Source of the DNA: JAUXFS01 sp050329575
GTDB lineage: Bacteria; Pseudomonadota; Alphaproteobacteria; Rhodospirillales; Defluviicoccaceae
Reading direction: 5' to 3'
DNA: 64,000 nt
Assembly (NCBI GenBank): GCA_050329575.1
Contig: JBHJOP010000042.1
Coordinates: 18,297 to 82,296, forward strand
The stretch's first letter is position 1. Each line of letters starts with the position of its first letter. Below the pieces are notes generated by a model. It was not told the DNA's origin. It made no database searches and saw nothing but the letters and a program-made list of their open reading frames with translations. A program made the translations under genes and the position numbers. Below, one piece after another: positions 9,174 through 17,322 of this stretch.

Positions 9174-10390
9174 GCGCCTTCCTTCTCCCGCGCCGGCCGG
9201 CGCGTGACGAGATCACGCACGCGGGCGACGGCATCGCCGACGGATCCGATCGACAGCGCACCCGGGACCCGGGTGGCGGACTGCCGAAACAACACCAGGG
9301 TGCCGGCGGCGAACACCAGGAAGGGCGTCCACAGCGCGATCACGGGGTCCACCAGCTCCGATTCCGCCATGTTCTCGAGCCGGTCGAGGACGTTGTGATA
9401 GATCAGCAACACCAGGAGCCCGACGACGATCCCTGACGAGCGGTCGCTGCGCCGCCGACCGAGCGCCAGCGGAATCGCCAGAAACGGCAGCAACGGCACC
9501 GACAGGATGCGGACGACCCGGCCGTGGAACTCGGCCAGCATATCGGACGTGCCGACATCGGGCGGCGGATCGACACGACGGTCCCACAGTTCGAACAGGG
9601 TGAACTCCCGCTCGTCCTTGCCGCGTGGCCGGTAGAGCCGAGCGCCATCCAGGCCGAGGCCGGTGCGCAGTTCGTCGAAGCGCAGCACCGCCATCGAAGC
9701 GGGCGGTTTCACCTCGGCCTCGGTCGCGGTCGCCGCATGGGCGGGCAGCTCCAGACGCAGCCCGTCGTACAGTCGCAGCGACGGCCCCGTGGCACCGTCG
9801 ATCTTCTCCACCCGACCGCCGCGGGCGGTCATCACCACTTGATTGCCGTCCTCCTTCTGCTCGAAGACGAAAACCTTGCTGAAGGACATGCCGTCGCGAT
9901 CCAGACCTTCGATCAGGAACGTCATGCCCTCGACGGCGGTGAACACGCGTGCCCGCAGAAAGGCCTGGACCGTCTCGTTGGTGAGCACCGCGATCATCGA
10001 CTGGTAGGCATACCGACCGTAGGGCTTGAGGTGGCTGAACAGCGCCGCCGCGACCAGCATCGTCAGCAAGGCGATGTACACCGCCGGCCTCGCCAGCCGC
10101 TCCAGCCCGATACCCGCCGAATGGAAGGCGTCCAGTTCGCCATCCTGGCTCAGCCGGTTGAAGGCGATCAGGACGCCGAGGTAGAGACTGATCGGCAGTG
10201 CCAGCGTCAGGTAGTGGGGGACGAGATAGGCGAGGATCTCGAACACCACGCCGAGGGGGCCGTGGGAGCCGAGCATGAGGTCGAGCAGGCGCAGCATGCG
10301 CTCGATCAGAAGCACGGCGAGCGCGATCAGCAGCGCCGCGGTCAGCGGGCGCAGGATCTGGCCGAGGAGATAGCGATCGCTGGTCGACAT
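9170..10390 (-). CDS. LptF-like permease (YjgP/YjgQ family)
   Basis: A 406-aa inner-membrane protein, upstream partner of the LptG-like gene. It shows N-terminal membrane segments (about residues 10-120), a central periplasmic domain (about 130-280) and C-terminal segments, then a basic cytoplasmic tail of about 35 residues ending in RREKEGA-like charged sequence. The start ATG at 10390 has AGGAAGGGG just upstream. A much longer upstream open frame is antisense-type noise across the metallophosphoesterase gene. It should assemble with LptG and a cytoplasmic LptB-type ATPase encoded elsewhere. Its placement between a metallophosphoesterase and a lipid kinase in the ceramide operon is the unusual point. 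Confidence 0.85.
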   Translation of the reverse strand: MSTSDRYLLGQILRPLTAALLIALAVLLIERMLRLLDLMLGSHGPLGVVFEILAYLVPHYLTLALPISLYLGVLIAFNRLSQDGELDAFHSAGIGLERLARPAVYIALLTMLVAAALFSHLKPYGRYAYQSMIAVLTNETVQAFLRARVFTAVEGMTFLIEGLDRDGMSFSKVFVFEQKEDGNQVVMTARGGRVEKIDGATGPSLRLYDGLRLELPAHAATATEAEVKPPASMAVLRFDELRTGLGLDGARLYRPRGKDEREFTLFELWDRRVDPPPDVGTSDMLAEFHGRVVRILSVPLLPFLAIPLALGRRRSDRSSGIVVGLLVLLIYHNVLDRLENMAESELVDPVIALWTPFLVFAAGTLVLFRQSATRVPGALSIGSVGDAVARVRDLVTRRPAREKEGA

Positions 10391-10485
10391 GCCCCTTCCT
10401 GCGGCGATCTGGCGCCCGAACGCCGCACTCATACTCCTCCATGCCCGACGGTTCCAGATCCCGGCACGCCGTCGTCGATCCGCGA

Positions 10486-11460
10486 TCAGCGGACGAGCTC
10501 GACGACCCGGCGATCGGCGGCCACGAACCGACCCGATCGCGAATCGTATCGCCGCGCCCGCAGCGCGAGCGTCCAGCCGCCGGGGGAGCGCTCGACCCCG
10601 AACAGATGGTACTGCCCGGCCTCCGTGCCGGCGGTCGGCAGCGCCGAGGCGGAGGGGACGCCGAACACCGGCACCGGGCCATCCGCGCCGGCGATCTCCG
10701 CGGCGCAGAAGCGATGGTTGTGGCCGAACAGAACGAGCTCTGCTCCGGCGGTCGCGACGACGTCGCGAAACGCCGCGGCGTCGGCGAGCCCCTTGCGCCG
10801 CGGCGTCGTGCCCGGAATCGGCGGGTGATGAAGCAGGATCACCCGGAACACCGCGATCCCGCGCAGCTGTTCCAGAAGCCGGGCGAGGGCGGCGAGCTGG
10901 TGGGCACCCAGCCGGCCGCTTGCCAGACCGGGGGCGGTCGGCAGCGCCGTCGACAGCCCGACGATCGCCAACGGACCGCGGCGGCGGAGAATCGGGAACT
11001 CGGCGGCGGCCGGCGGCGCGGCGGCGGCGTCGGTCGCCGTCTCCGAGCTCATGTAGGCGGCCCATTGCGCCCACGACCGCGCCCACGGAACGGCGACGTA
11101 GGCGTCGTGGTTTCCGGGCACGACGGTCACCCGCTCCGGGCTGCCGAGCCCGGAAAGCCACGCCGCCGCCCGCGCGAACTCGGTCGGCAGCGAGATGTTG
11201 ACGAGATCGCCGGTGACCGCGACATGGTCGGGCCGTTCGCCGCCGAGGTCGCGGGCCAGGGCATCGAGCACCTCCTGGCGGTGGATGCGGGTGCGCCGGC
11301 AGCGCCACGACAGGTAGCCGAGCAGCCGCTTGCCCAGGAGGGCGCCGGGGCCGGCGGCGAGGGGGCCCGGCACGTGGGGGTCGGAGAGGTGGGCGAGGGT
11401 GAACATCGGCTGGGCGGCGATTGGAGGCCAGGCGGCGACGGAAGCGGGTTCGGACGTCAT
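10486..11460 (-). CDS. Calcineurin-like metallophosphoesterase
   Basis: A 324-aa predicted dinuclear-metal phosphohydrolase. The metal-binding motifs appear in order: LSDPHV near the N-terminus, GDLVN, GNHD, then HHPP and the terminal GHNH. The specific substrate is not evident. Its place in an operon with a nucleotidyltransferase, lipid kinase and ceramide synthase suggests a phospholipid-like or nucleotide-lipid substrate (compare LpxH-type hydrolases of the same superfamily), but this is inference. The ATG at 11460 overlaps the preceding gene's TGA (ATGA). An internal ATG at 11406, just before the first motif, is an alternative start. Confidence 0.82.
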   Translation of the reverse strand: MTSEPASVAAWPPIAAQPMFTLAHLSDPHVPGPLAAGPGALLGKRLLGYLSWRCRRTRIHRQEVLDALARDLGGERPDHVAVTGDLVNISLPTEFARAAAWLSGLGSPERVTVVPGNHDAYVAVPWARSWAQWAAYMSSETATDAAAAPPAAAEFPILRRRGPLAIVGLSTALPTAPGLASGRLGAHQLAALARLLEQLRGIAVFRVILLHHPPIPGTTPRRKGLADAAAFRDVVATAGAELVLFGHNHRFCAAEIAGADGPVPVFGVPSASALPTAGTEAGQYHLFGVERSPGGWTLALRARRYDSRSGRFVAADRRVVELVR

Positions 11461-12389
11461 CCTAACACAGACGGCGGCGGGGCGCGGCACCCCTCTGTCG
11501 GCGGCGAGGGGTCGGCCGCGACCACCCCGGCGGCCGCGCGCTCGCGATGCGCCAGGATCCGCTCGACGAGGGCGAGGTCGTCCGCCTTGTCGACGTCGAT
11601 CGCCGCGTCGGCGACCGGCACGACGACGGCGCGGGCATCCGCACCCGCCACCTTCGACAGCCGTTCCAGGGCCTGAGCGAGGGTGAGACGGCCGAGGCCG
11701 TAGCGAAGCAGCGTGCCCGGTCCGAGCGCCGTGGCGATCCGCCACGGGCGCTTGCGGTCCCGTTCCACCCGCCGCCAGAACCGGAGCACATCGAGCCCCG
11801 TCGCGGTGCGCACGCAGAACAGGTTGCAGCCGCTCATTCGGCCGTCGCGAAACCGCAGGAAGGTGCGTTTGGCGTCCGGATGGGCGGCGAGCACCCGTTC
11901 GGCGGGGACCAGCCCGGCAGCGACGTCGGCGCCGGTGGCGTGGGCCGCCGCCAGGAAGGAATCGACCACGTCCGGGGTCAGCAACGGGTGATCGGCGGTG
12001 GTGATCAGGAGCGGAAACGGGCGGTCGAGGGCCTCGGCGGCGGCGAGCGCGCTCAGGCTCGGGGTCGCCCGGCTCTCGACGACGACGAGTCCGGCGGCGG
12101 CCGCCGGCGGGAGGGAGGGCGCGAGATCGGCGACGAGGCCGGGTGTCTCGATCGAAACGGCGATGCGGGCGACCGAGTGGCTCGCGGCGAGCGCCGCGAT
12201 CACCCGGGCCAGCATCGGCACCCCGCCGGCCGGCACCAGGCATTTGTGGCTCAGTCCCGCCGCGACGGCCACCGGGTCGTCGGGGCCGCGCCGGCCGGCG
12301 AGCACCAGCGCCGTCGCCCGGGCCGTCCCCGGTGTCGGTACCGGTGTCGGTGCCGGTGCCGGTGTCGGTGTCGGCGAACCGCCGCTCAC
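11457..12389 (-). CDS. MobA-like nucleotidyltransferase (NTP_transf family)
   Basis: A 310-aa protein with the nucleotidyltransferase-A (MobA/CTP:sugar-phosphate cytidylyltransferase) fold. It has an N-terminal ALVLAGRRG phosphate loop with a downstream HKCLVPAGGVPML lysine segment, and a TTADHPLL metal-binding motif near residue 125. Such enzymes join an NTP to a phosphorylated small molecule. The operon context suggests an activated head group for phosphoceramide, not a molybdenum cofactor role. GTG at 12389 overlaps the ceramide synthase stop (GTGA). Residues 6-21 are a low-complexity Thr/Pro/Ala linker encoded by a hexamer repeat (12329-12375). Confidence 0.75.
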   Translation of the reverse strand: MSGGSPTPTPAPAPTPVPTPGTARATALVLAGRRGPDDPVAVAAGLSHKCLVPAGGVPMLARVIAALAASHSVARIAVSIETPGLVADLAPSLPPAAAAGLVVVESRATPSLSALAAAEALDRPFPLLITTADHPLLTPDVVDSFLAAAHATGADVAAGLVPAERVLAAHPDAKRTFLRFRDGRMSGCNLFCVRTATGLDVLRFWRRVERDRKRPWRIATALGPGTLLRYGLGRLTLAQALERLSKVAGADARAVVVPVADAAIDVDKADDLALVERILAHRERAAAGVVAADPSPPTEGCRAPPPSVLG

Positions 12390-13543
12390 GCCAGGTCCTT
12401 CTCGTAGACGCGGTAGGTCTTGTAGGGGCGTCCGCCGAACATCTCGATCAGCCGCCGGGTCGGCCGGTTGTCCTCGAGGATCCACGACAGCTCGCCCCGC
12501 TCGGTGCCGCGGCGGCGGTGCGCCTCGCGGATGAGATCGATCGCCCCCAGCATCAGCGCCGCGGTCAGCGGAGTCCCCTGATGGCGGCGGCGCACGCCCA
12601 TCAGCGGCAGGCGGGCGCTCTTGACGCCGCGGACCTTGAGGCGCCAGAAGAGCTTCGCCCAGCCGAACGGCAACAGCCGTCCGCCGAGGTCGTGGATCGC
12701 CTCGTTGACGTTGGGCAGGCTCACCGCCATCGCCACCGGCACGCCGTCGAGTTCGGCGATGGCGACGTCGTCGGGGCGCAGCAGCGGCTTCAGGTTGTCC
12801 GCCAGGTCGCGCATCTCCGGTTCGGAGAATGGTTGAAACTCCCAGTTGCCCGACCAGGCGTCGTTGAAGATGTCGACGATCATCGCCACTTCGGCCGCGA
12901 ACCGGCCGGCGTCCATCGGTCGGAAGCGGAGATTGTTCTCCGCCTTCGCCTTGTCGACGAAGGCGCGGATGGTCGCCGGCGGCTCGGCCGCCACCTCGTA
13001 TGAATAGGCGATCAGGTCCTTGGCCTTGCGATAGCCCAGCTGTTCCAGGCGCGGCCCGTAGTACGGCCGTGCGTGGCCCATCATCAGATAGGGCGGGGTC
13101 GAGAAGCCGTCGACCAGGAGGCCGCTCTCGTCGTTGATCGACAGGCTGAAGGGGCCGAGGATGCGCGTCAGCCCGCGCTCCCGCAACCACCCCTCGGCAG
13201 TGGCGAGCAGGATGCGAAACACCTCCGGGTCGTCCTCCGCTTCGAGAAACCCGAAATGTCCGGTCGCGGCGTCGTGCAGCCGCAGCGAGGTGCGGTCGAG
13301 CTGCGCGCTGATGCGGCCGACCGGCCGGTCGCCCCTGACGGCGACCCAGAAGGCCGCCTCGGCGTGGCGGAAATAGGGATTGCGGCGGCGATCGAGATGG
13401 CGGAGGCGTTCGAACCGCAACGGCGGCACCCAGGCGGGATCGTCGGCGTAGAGCGGCTTCGCCATCTCGACGAAGCGAACGAGGGCGCGACGATCGTCGA
13501 CCGGTTGGAGGCGAAGCGCACCCGGCGCGGCTCGACCGCTCAC
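12386..13543 (-). CDS. bcerS: Bacterial ceramide synthase (GNAT-type N-acyltransferase, bCerS)
   Basis: A 385-aa protein of the family once labelled GNAT or dATP pyrophosphohydrolase-like. Its Caulobacter member (CC_1154) is the N-acyltransferase that makes ceramide. It shows YADDPAWVPPL near residue 35, GRISAQLD, a conserved GPFSLSINDESGLLVDGF block near 130-148, and a C-terminal GNAT-like half with WILEDNRPTRRLIE. Presence in one locus with spt, ACP, acyl-ACP synthetase and CerR genes strongly supports the function. A GTG start gives the family length. The stop overlaps the next gene's GTG (GTGA). Unrelated to eukaryotic TLC-domain ceramide synthases, it is expected in the cytoplasm or peripheral on the inner membrane. 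Confidence 0.82.
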   Translation of the reverse strand: MSGRAAPGALRLQPVDDRRALVRFVEMAKPLYADDPAWVPPLRFERLRHLDRRRNPYFRHAEAAFWVAVRGDRPVGRISAQLDRTSLRLHDAATGHFGFLEAEDDPEVFRILLATAEGWLRERGLTRILGPFSLSINDESGLLVDGFSTPPYLMMGHARPYYGPRLEQLGYRKAKDLIAYSYEVAAEPPATIRAFVDKAKAENNLRFRPMDAGRFAAEVAMIVDIFNDAWSGNWEFQPFSEPEMRDLADNLKPLLRPDDVAIAELDGVPVAMAVSLPNVNEAIHDLGGRLLPFGWAKLFWRLKVRGVKSARLPLMGVRRRHQGTPLTAALMLGAIDLIREAHRRRGTERGELSWILEDNRPTRRLIEMFGGRPYKTYRVYEKDLA

Positions 13544-13595
13544 GCCGTCCGACCCCGGAGCGGGGGGCGGGCGGATGCTCGCCCGGCCACCGCGC

Positions 13596-14357
13596 TCAGC
13601 CGCCGGCCGCGCGGGTGACCGGGGAGCCGACCTCCAGGCCCGACAGCCGTGCCACCCAGGGATAGCGTCGGGTCGTCGGCCCCGTATAGCCGAGGTTGAA
13701 CACCGTCTCGCTGCGCAGGAATTCGCGGGGATGGCGGTAGTAGGTGCCGAGCATCCGATCCCAGAAGAAGCTGGTGATCCCGTAGTTGCCCTTCTCGCTG
13801 TGGAAATGGTGGGCGAGATGCAGCTTCTTGATCCGCCGGAGCCACTTCCAGCGCGGCGTGAACGGCAGGTGCTGGATGCAGTGGCAGAATTCGTAGACGC
13901 AGGTTGTCGCCAGTCCCCAGGCCAGTCCGGCGAGCGCGCCGGCCGGTCCGGCGATCAGCCAGCCGATCGGCACGATGACCATCACCAGGGTCGGCAGGGT
14001 GGTGGTGAGCGCCCCGAACAGCACGCCGAGATCGTTGGGATCCTGATGGTGGTCGAAGTGGATGCGCTTCCACAGCGCCGCCGTCTGCGGGCGTTTGTAG
14101 AGGAAGCCGCCGTGCAGCACGAAGCGGTGCAGCAGGTACCACACCAGCGGGTAGAGGGGCACGACGGCGGCGGCGGCGAGCAGCGGCCGCCAGGAGTCTC
14201 CGGCCAGCGCGACGACCGCGACGACCGAGATCACCGCCAACACGAGATAGGACATGATCGTGTAATGGGTGAAATAAGCGGCGACGAGATCGCCGAGCGT
14301 CATCTTGTCGAGAAAGTACTTGCGGCCCGTCCACGGCCCGATCCGTACCGTCACCAC
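13596..14357 (-). CDS. Fatty acid hydroxylase / sterol desaturase superfamily membrane enzyme
   Basis: A 253-aa integral membrane di-iron oxygenase. All histidine boxes are present: His77-x4-His82, His100-x2-His-His104, His159-x3-His163 and His180-x2-His-His184, set among four or so hydrophobic segments. The superfamily hydroxylates or desaturates lipid chains using oxygen. As first gene of the operon followed by ceramide synthase, hydroxylation of the long-chain base or N-acyl chain is the natural guess. GTG at 14357 is chosen with AAGAGG six bases upstream. A second in-frame GTG follows immediately. The 52-base gap to ceramide synthase suggests co-transcription. Confidence 0.8.
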   Translation of the reverse strand: MVTVRIGPWTGRKYFLDKMTLGDLVAAYFTHYTIMSYLVLAVISVVAVVALAGDSWRPLLAAAAVVPLYPLVWYLLHRFVLHGGFLYKRPQTAALWKRIHFDHHQDPNDLGVLFGALTTTLPTLVMVIVPIGWLIAGPAGALAGLAWGLATTCVYEFCHCIQHLPFTPRWKWLRRIKKLHLAHHFHSEKGNYGITSFFWDRMLGTYYRHPREFLRSETVFNLGYTGPTTRRYPWVARLSGLEVGSPVTRAAGG

Positions 14358-14416
14358 CTACCTCTTCTTCCCGCGGCGGCGCATTGTCTTCACCGGTCGC
14401 CGGCAGCCGGGTTCGG

Positions 14417-15331
14417 CTACGCGGCGAGCGGCGGCGTCCGCTCGATGACTTCGAAAGCGTCGTGGCGCACGTGGTTCTCGTCCATTTCCCGGCGGACCAG
14501 CGCCTCGCTGACGATCCCGCGCTCGAGGCATTCGCGCAGCAGACCGAAGAACAGCCGTTCCTGGTTGCCGTCGGGATGGCGCCGATAGCGTCCGAGGAAC
14601 GCATGGGCGCCGAACAGCTGCCGCCGCCAGCGCATGACCCAGCCGATCGGCGGGAACAGGCGGAAGGTCTCGGCCGGCGTGAAATCGACCGGCAGGCCGG
14701 TCTTCCACGGCTGGGTGATGCGGCGGGTGTTGTGCACCATCTTGGTGTCGGCGCTCAGCCGATCGAAGTCGTTCCATTCCGGCTCGAGCAGGCCGATCGA
14801 CTCGCGCGGCTCCAGCTTCAGGGAGATCCACTCCATGTAGTCGCGCTTGAACGCGAACATCTCCTCGAACTGCTCCCGGCAGCGCCAGTGGCGAAGCTTG
14901 GCGCAGTCGAGCAGCATCACGCTGGTGGCGAAGAACCCGAGCTTGCCGGCCGCGATCCCCTTGAGGCCGGACCGGGTGCGGCACAGGATGGCCTTGCCCC
15001 GCATGTCGCGCGACAGGAGCTCCCAGACGTCGCCGACCGCGAACACGTCCGGGTCGATCACCGCCGCCCGCCCGGAATAACCCATCAGCTCCGGCGGCAT
15101 GAAGCGGAGCGGGGTGAACGACTGCAGATCATCCATCGTCCACGCGCGCTTGACGCCGTCGCGGAGGAACGGCTGGCCCTCCCGCGCGGCCAGGAACGGA
15201 TGGTCGTCGGTGTGGATGATGCGGACGTCGAACGCCTCCGGCGTCCGCGAGTTCCGCTTCAGCGCGTGCTGCGCGACCAGCGCCCCGACGATCTGCTTTT
15301 CGTTGGTGTGGATGAAGACGCAAGGCTTCAT
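14417..15331 (-). CDS. Glycosyltransferase-like protein (GT-A/GT8-like), paralog 1
   Basis: A 304-aa soluble protein beginning MKPCVFIHTNEKQIVGA. It has a GT-A-like pattern: an N-terminal beta-alpha-beta segment, a candidate metal-binding Asp-x-Asp in VIDPDVFAVGDVWEL near residue 95, and FATSVMLLDC near 135. This resembles family 8-type nucleotide-sugar transferases, but family assignment is tentative. It is clearly duplicated: the gene at 17323-18225 shares the same architecture and the last residues RTPPLAA. It lies just upstream of the ceramide operon on the same strand, 60 bases away, so it may be co-transcribed with it. Confidence 0.7.
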   Translation of the reverse strand: MKPCVFIHTNEKQIVGALVAQHALKRNSRTPEAFDVRIIHTDDHPFLAAREGQPFLRDGVKRAWTMDDLQSFTPLRFMPPELMGYSGRAAVIDPDVFAVGDVWELLSRDMRGKAILCRTRSGLKGIAAGKLGFFATSVMLLDCAKLRHWRCREQFEEMFAFKRDYMEWISLKLEPRESIGLLEPEWNDFDRLSADTKMVHNTRRITQPWKTGLPVDFTPAETFRLFPPIGWVMRWRRQLFGAHAFLGRYRRHPDGNQERLFFGLLRECLERGIVSEALVRREMDENHVRHDAFEVIERTPPLAA

Positions 15332-16097
15332 GGGCGGTTTCTGAAGGTCAACAGGGCCGGCACTCCGATCGGGTCCTTATCAAATCTCGCCGCGGGCCGC
15401 AAGACAGCCGCCTTGATATAAGACGTCGGCCCGATCCTGGCGAGCGCTCGGGACGGGCATCGGTGCTGGTCGGCCATCGGCGGCCCGGCAGCCGGAATGC
15501 CCTCGCACCTGCGGCCGATTCGCCCCGCCGCTGCCAGGGGTACGCCGACGAAGGGGGCCGAATCGCAGGCCGCTCGCGGTGAACCGAGACCGTCCGCGAG
15601 CGTCCGGGTCGCCGCCTCCCGGGTCCCGCCGCCGGTCCTGTCCAGGGGGTCAAAAACCAATCCGAACAGAGTGTTATCGGATGGCGACGGGGCCCGCCGG
15701 GGGCGGGCGCGGGCCCGTCTTGCGGCCGCGCCTCCTCCACGGCATGGTGACGGTGGGGCGGCGCGCGCTCGCGGCTCGTCGGGCGCCGGTGGCGGCCGGC
15801 CGAGAAGTGTCGGAAGTCAAATCTCGGGCGGAGTCAGTCCTCGGACTGCATTGGTCGTCATGGTGCAGTGCGTAACAAATGGTAACAAAGAGTGATTTGA
15901 GGCCTGCCGCCGCCATTGATAGGGATTGAGTAGCCGAGTCGGGCTTGTGGTTTGATCCGCTGTGCTTGGAACAGGTTTTCGACGTCAACGACGGACGAGC
16001 GGACGACTGTCGAAGGGTTAGCCGCCGCTCATGTGTCACGGGGCCGTGTCGCGATCGTCGCGATGTCCGGCCCTCTCACCGTCGGGGGGAGTTTGTC
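15332..16097. other. 766-base intergenic region between divergent genes
   Basis: No gene is supported. It contains copy B of the tandem GTAACAA element (15872-15925). It also has an imperfect palindrome at 15660-15682 (ATCCGA-ACA-GAG-TGT-TA-TCGGAT), which could be an operator for either divergent gene. The rest is G+C-rich without recognisable structure. Confidence 0.55.
15872..15925 (+). promoter_or_regulatory. Tandem GTAACAA sites plus promoter-like sequence (copy B)
   Basis: GTAACAA starts at 15872 and 15882, again 10 bases apart. AGAGTGA and TTGAGG (15897-15902) follow, then a 17-base spacer and TAGGGA (15920-15925). The block GTAACAAAGAGTGATTTGAG is identical to copy A at 1339-1358, and the preceding TGCAGTG is shared too. 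It lies about 170 bases upstream of the ELM1-family gene. The spacing relative to the -35-like hexamer is preserved, which supports a function as an activator-dependent promoter. Confidence 0.55.
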
Positions 16098-17297
16098 GTG
16101 CCGGATGGAATGAACGCGATCATGCGCGCCGATCAGGCCCCCAGGGTCTGGGTGATGATGGGCCACAAGGCGGGCGACAATTCGCAGGTGCTGGCGCTCG
16201 CCGAAGCGCTGGGAATCCCCTTCGAGATCAAGCGGTTCGTCTACCGGCCGTACGAACTGGTGACCAATCTGCTGCTCGGCCCCACCCTCGCCGGGATCGT
16301 CGCCAGCCGGTCGAGCGAGCTCGCGCCGCCGTGGCCGGACCTGATCATCTCGGCCGGCCGGCGCAACGAACCGGTCTGCCGGTGGATCCAGAAGCAGGCC
16401 AGGGGCCAGCGGGTTCGCCTCGTCCATCTCGGGCGACCGTGGGCGAAGATCGAGCGGTTCGATCTCGTCGTCACCACGCCGCAGTACCGGCTGCCGATTC
16501 GCGCCAACGTGCTGCAGAACAAGACGCCGTTGCACCGGGTCACCCGCGAGCGGCTGAACAAGGACGCCGAGGCGTGGGCGGCGCGACTCGGCGATCTGCC
16601 GAAGCCGTATATCGCGGTGATGATCGGTGGCAGCAGCGGCCCCTACACCTTCGACGACCGCACGGCGGCGCGGCTGGCCCGCCAGGCCGGCAACCTCGCC
16701 CGGCAGGTCGGCGGTTCGCTGTTGATCTCGACCAGCGCTCGGACGCCGGCGGCGACCATCGACACCCTGGCCGAACACCTCGCCTGTCCGTCCTATCTGT
16801 ACCGCTGGTCGAAGGATGCGGCGGAGAACCCGTACTTCGCCTTTCTCGGCCTCGCCGAGCAGGTGATCGTCACCGGCGACAGCATGTCGATGCTGGCGGA
16901 GGCCTGCGCCGCCCGCAAGCCGGTCCACATCTTCGACCTCGGCGAGGGGCGCAACACGATGCGGCTCGCGCCGGCCGCGGCGCGCGACGGCGAGGTTCGC
17001 GTCGGGGCACGGATTTCGGCCGGCGCCCGCCTGCGGGCGTTCCTGTACCGGCAGATGATGCGCCTCGGACCAAAACGGCTCAGCCGCGACATCCGCATCG
17101 TCCATCAGCACCTGGTCGATTCGGGGCTCGCGGTCTGGCTCGGCGATTCGTTCCCACCCGGATTGCCGCTGCGTTCGCTGGAGTGCCTGCCACGGGCGGT
17201 GGCGCGGGTGCGCGGCCTGTTCGAACCCCGGGGGGTCGACGTGCAGACGCCGGCCCCGCTCCGCGAGCCGGCGCCGCCGTTGAAGCGGACGGCCTGA
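16098..17297 (+). CDS. ELM1-family (mitochondrial fission ELM1-like) protein, GT-B-like
   Basis: A 399-aa member of the ELM1/DUF1022 family, named for a plant mitochondrial fission factor but common in Alphaproteobacteria and predicted to have a GT-B-like fold. Visible landmarks are the start region VWVMMGHKAGDNSQVLALAEALG, a central VMIGGSSGPYTFDD glycine-rich loop, and GDSMSMLAEACAARKPVHIFDLGEG, which resembles a nucleotide-sugar binding loop. The GTG at 16098 is preferred for its GGGGGGAG ribosome site. An ATG at 16110 would shorten it by four residues. It converges on the second glycosyltransferase paralog and is flanked by both paralogs. The real substrate is unknown. Confidence 0.75.
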   Translation: MPDGMNAIMRADQAPRVWVMMGHKAGDNSQVLALAEALGIPFEIKRFVYRPYELVTNLLLGPTLAGIVASRSSELAPPWPDLIISAGRRNEPVCRWIQKQARGQRVRLVHLGRPWAKIERFDLVVTTPQYRLPIRANVLQNKTPLHRVTRERLNKDAEAWAARLGDLPKPYIAVMIGGSSGPYTFDDRTAARLARQAGNLARQVGGSLLISTSARTPAATIDTLAEHLACPSYLYRWSKDAAENPYFAFLGLAEQVIVTGDSMSMLAEACAARKPVHIFDLGEGRNTMRLAPAAARDGEVRVGARISAGARLRAFLYRQMMRLGPKRLSRDIRIVHQHLVDSGLAVWLGDSFPPGLPLRSLECLPRAVARVRGLFEPRGVDVQTPAPLREPAPPLKRTA

Positions 17298-17322
17298 GAG
17301 GCCGTTGCCGCCCGCCGAAGGC

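Noticed and set aside
12329..12375. Hexamer tandem repeat
   Set aside because: It encodes a Thr/Pro/Ala linker inside the nucleotidyltransferase, so it is a coding low-complexity tract.
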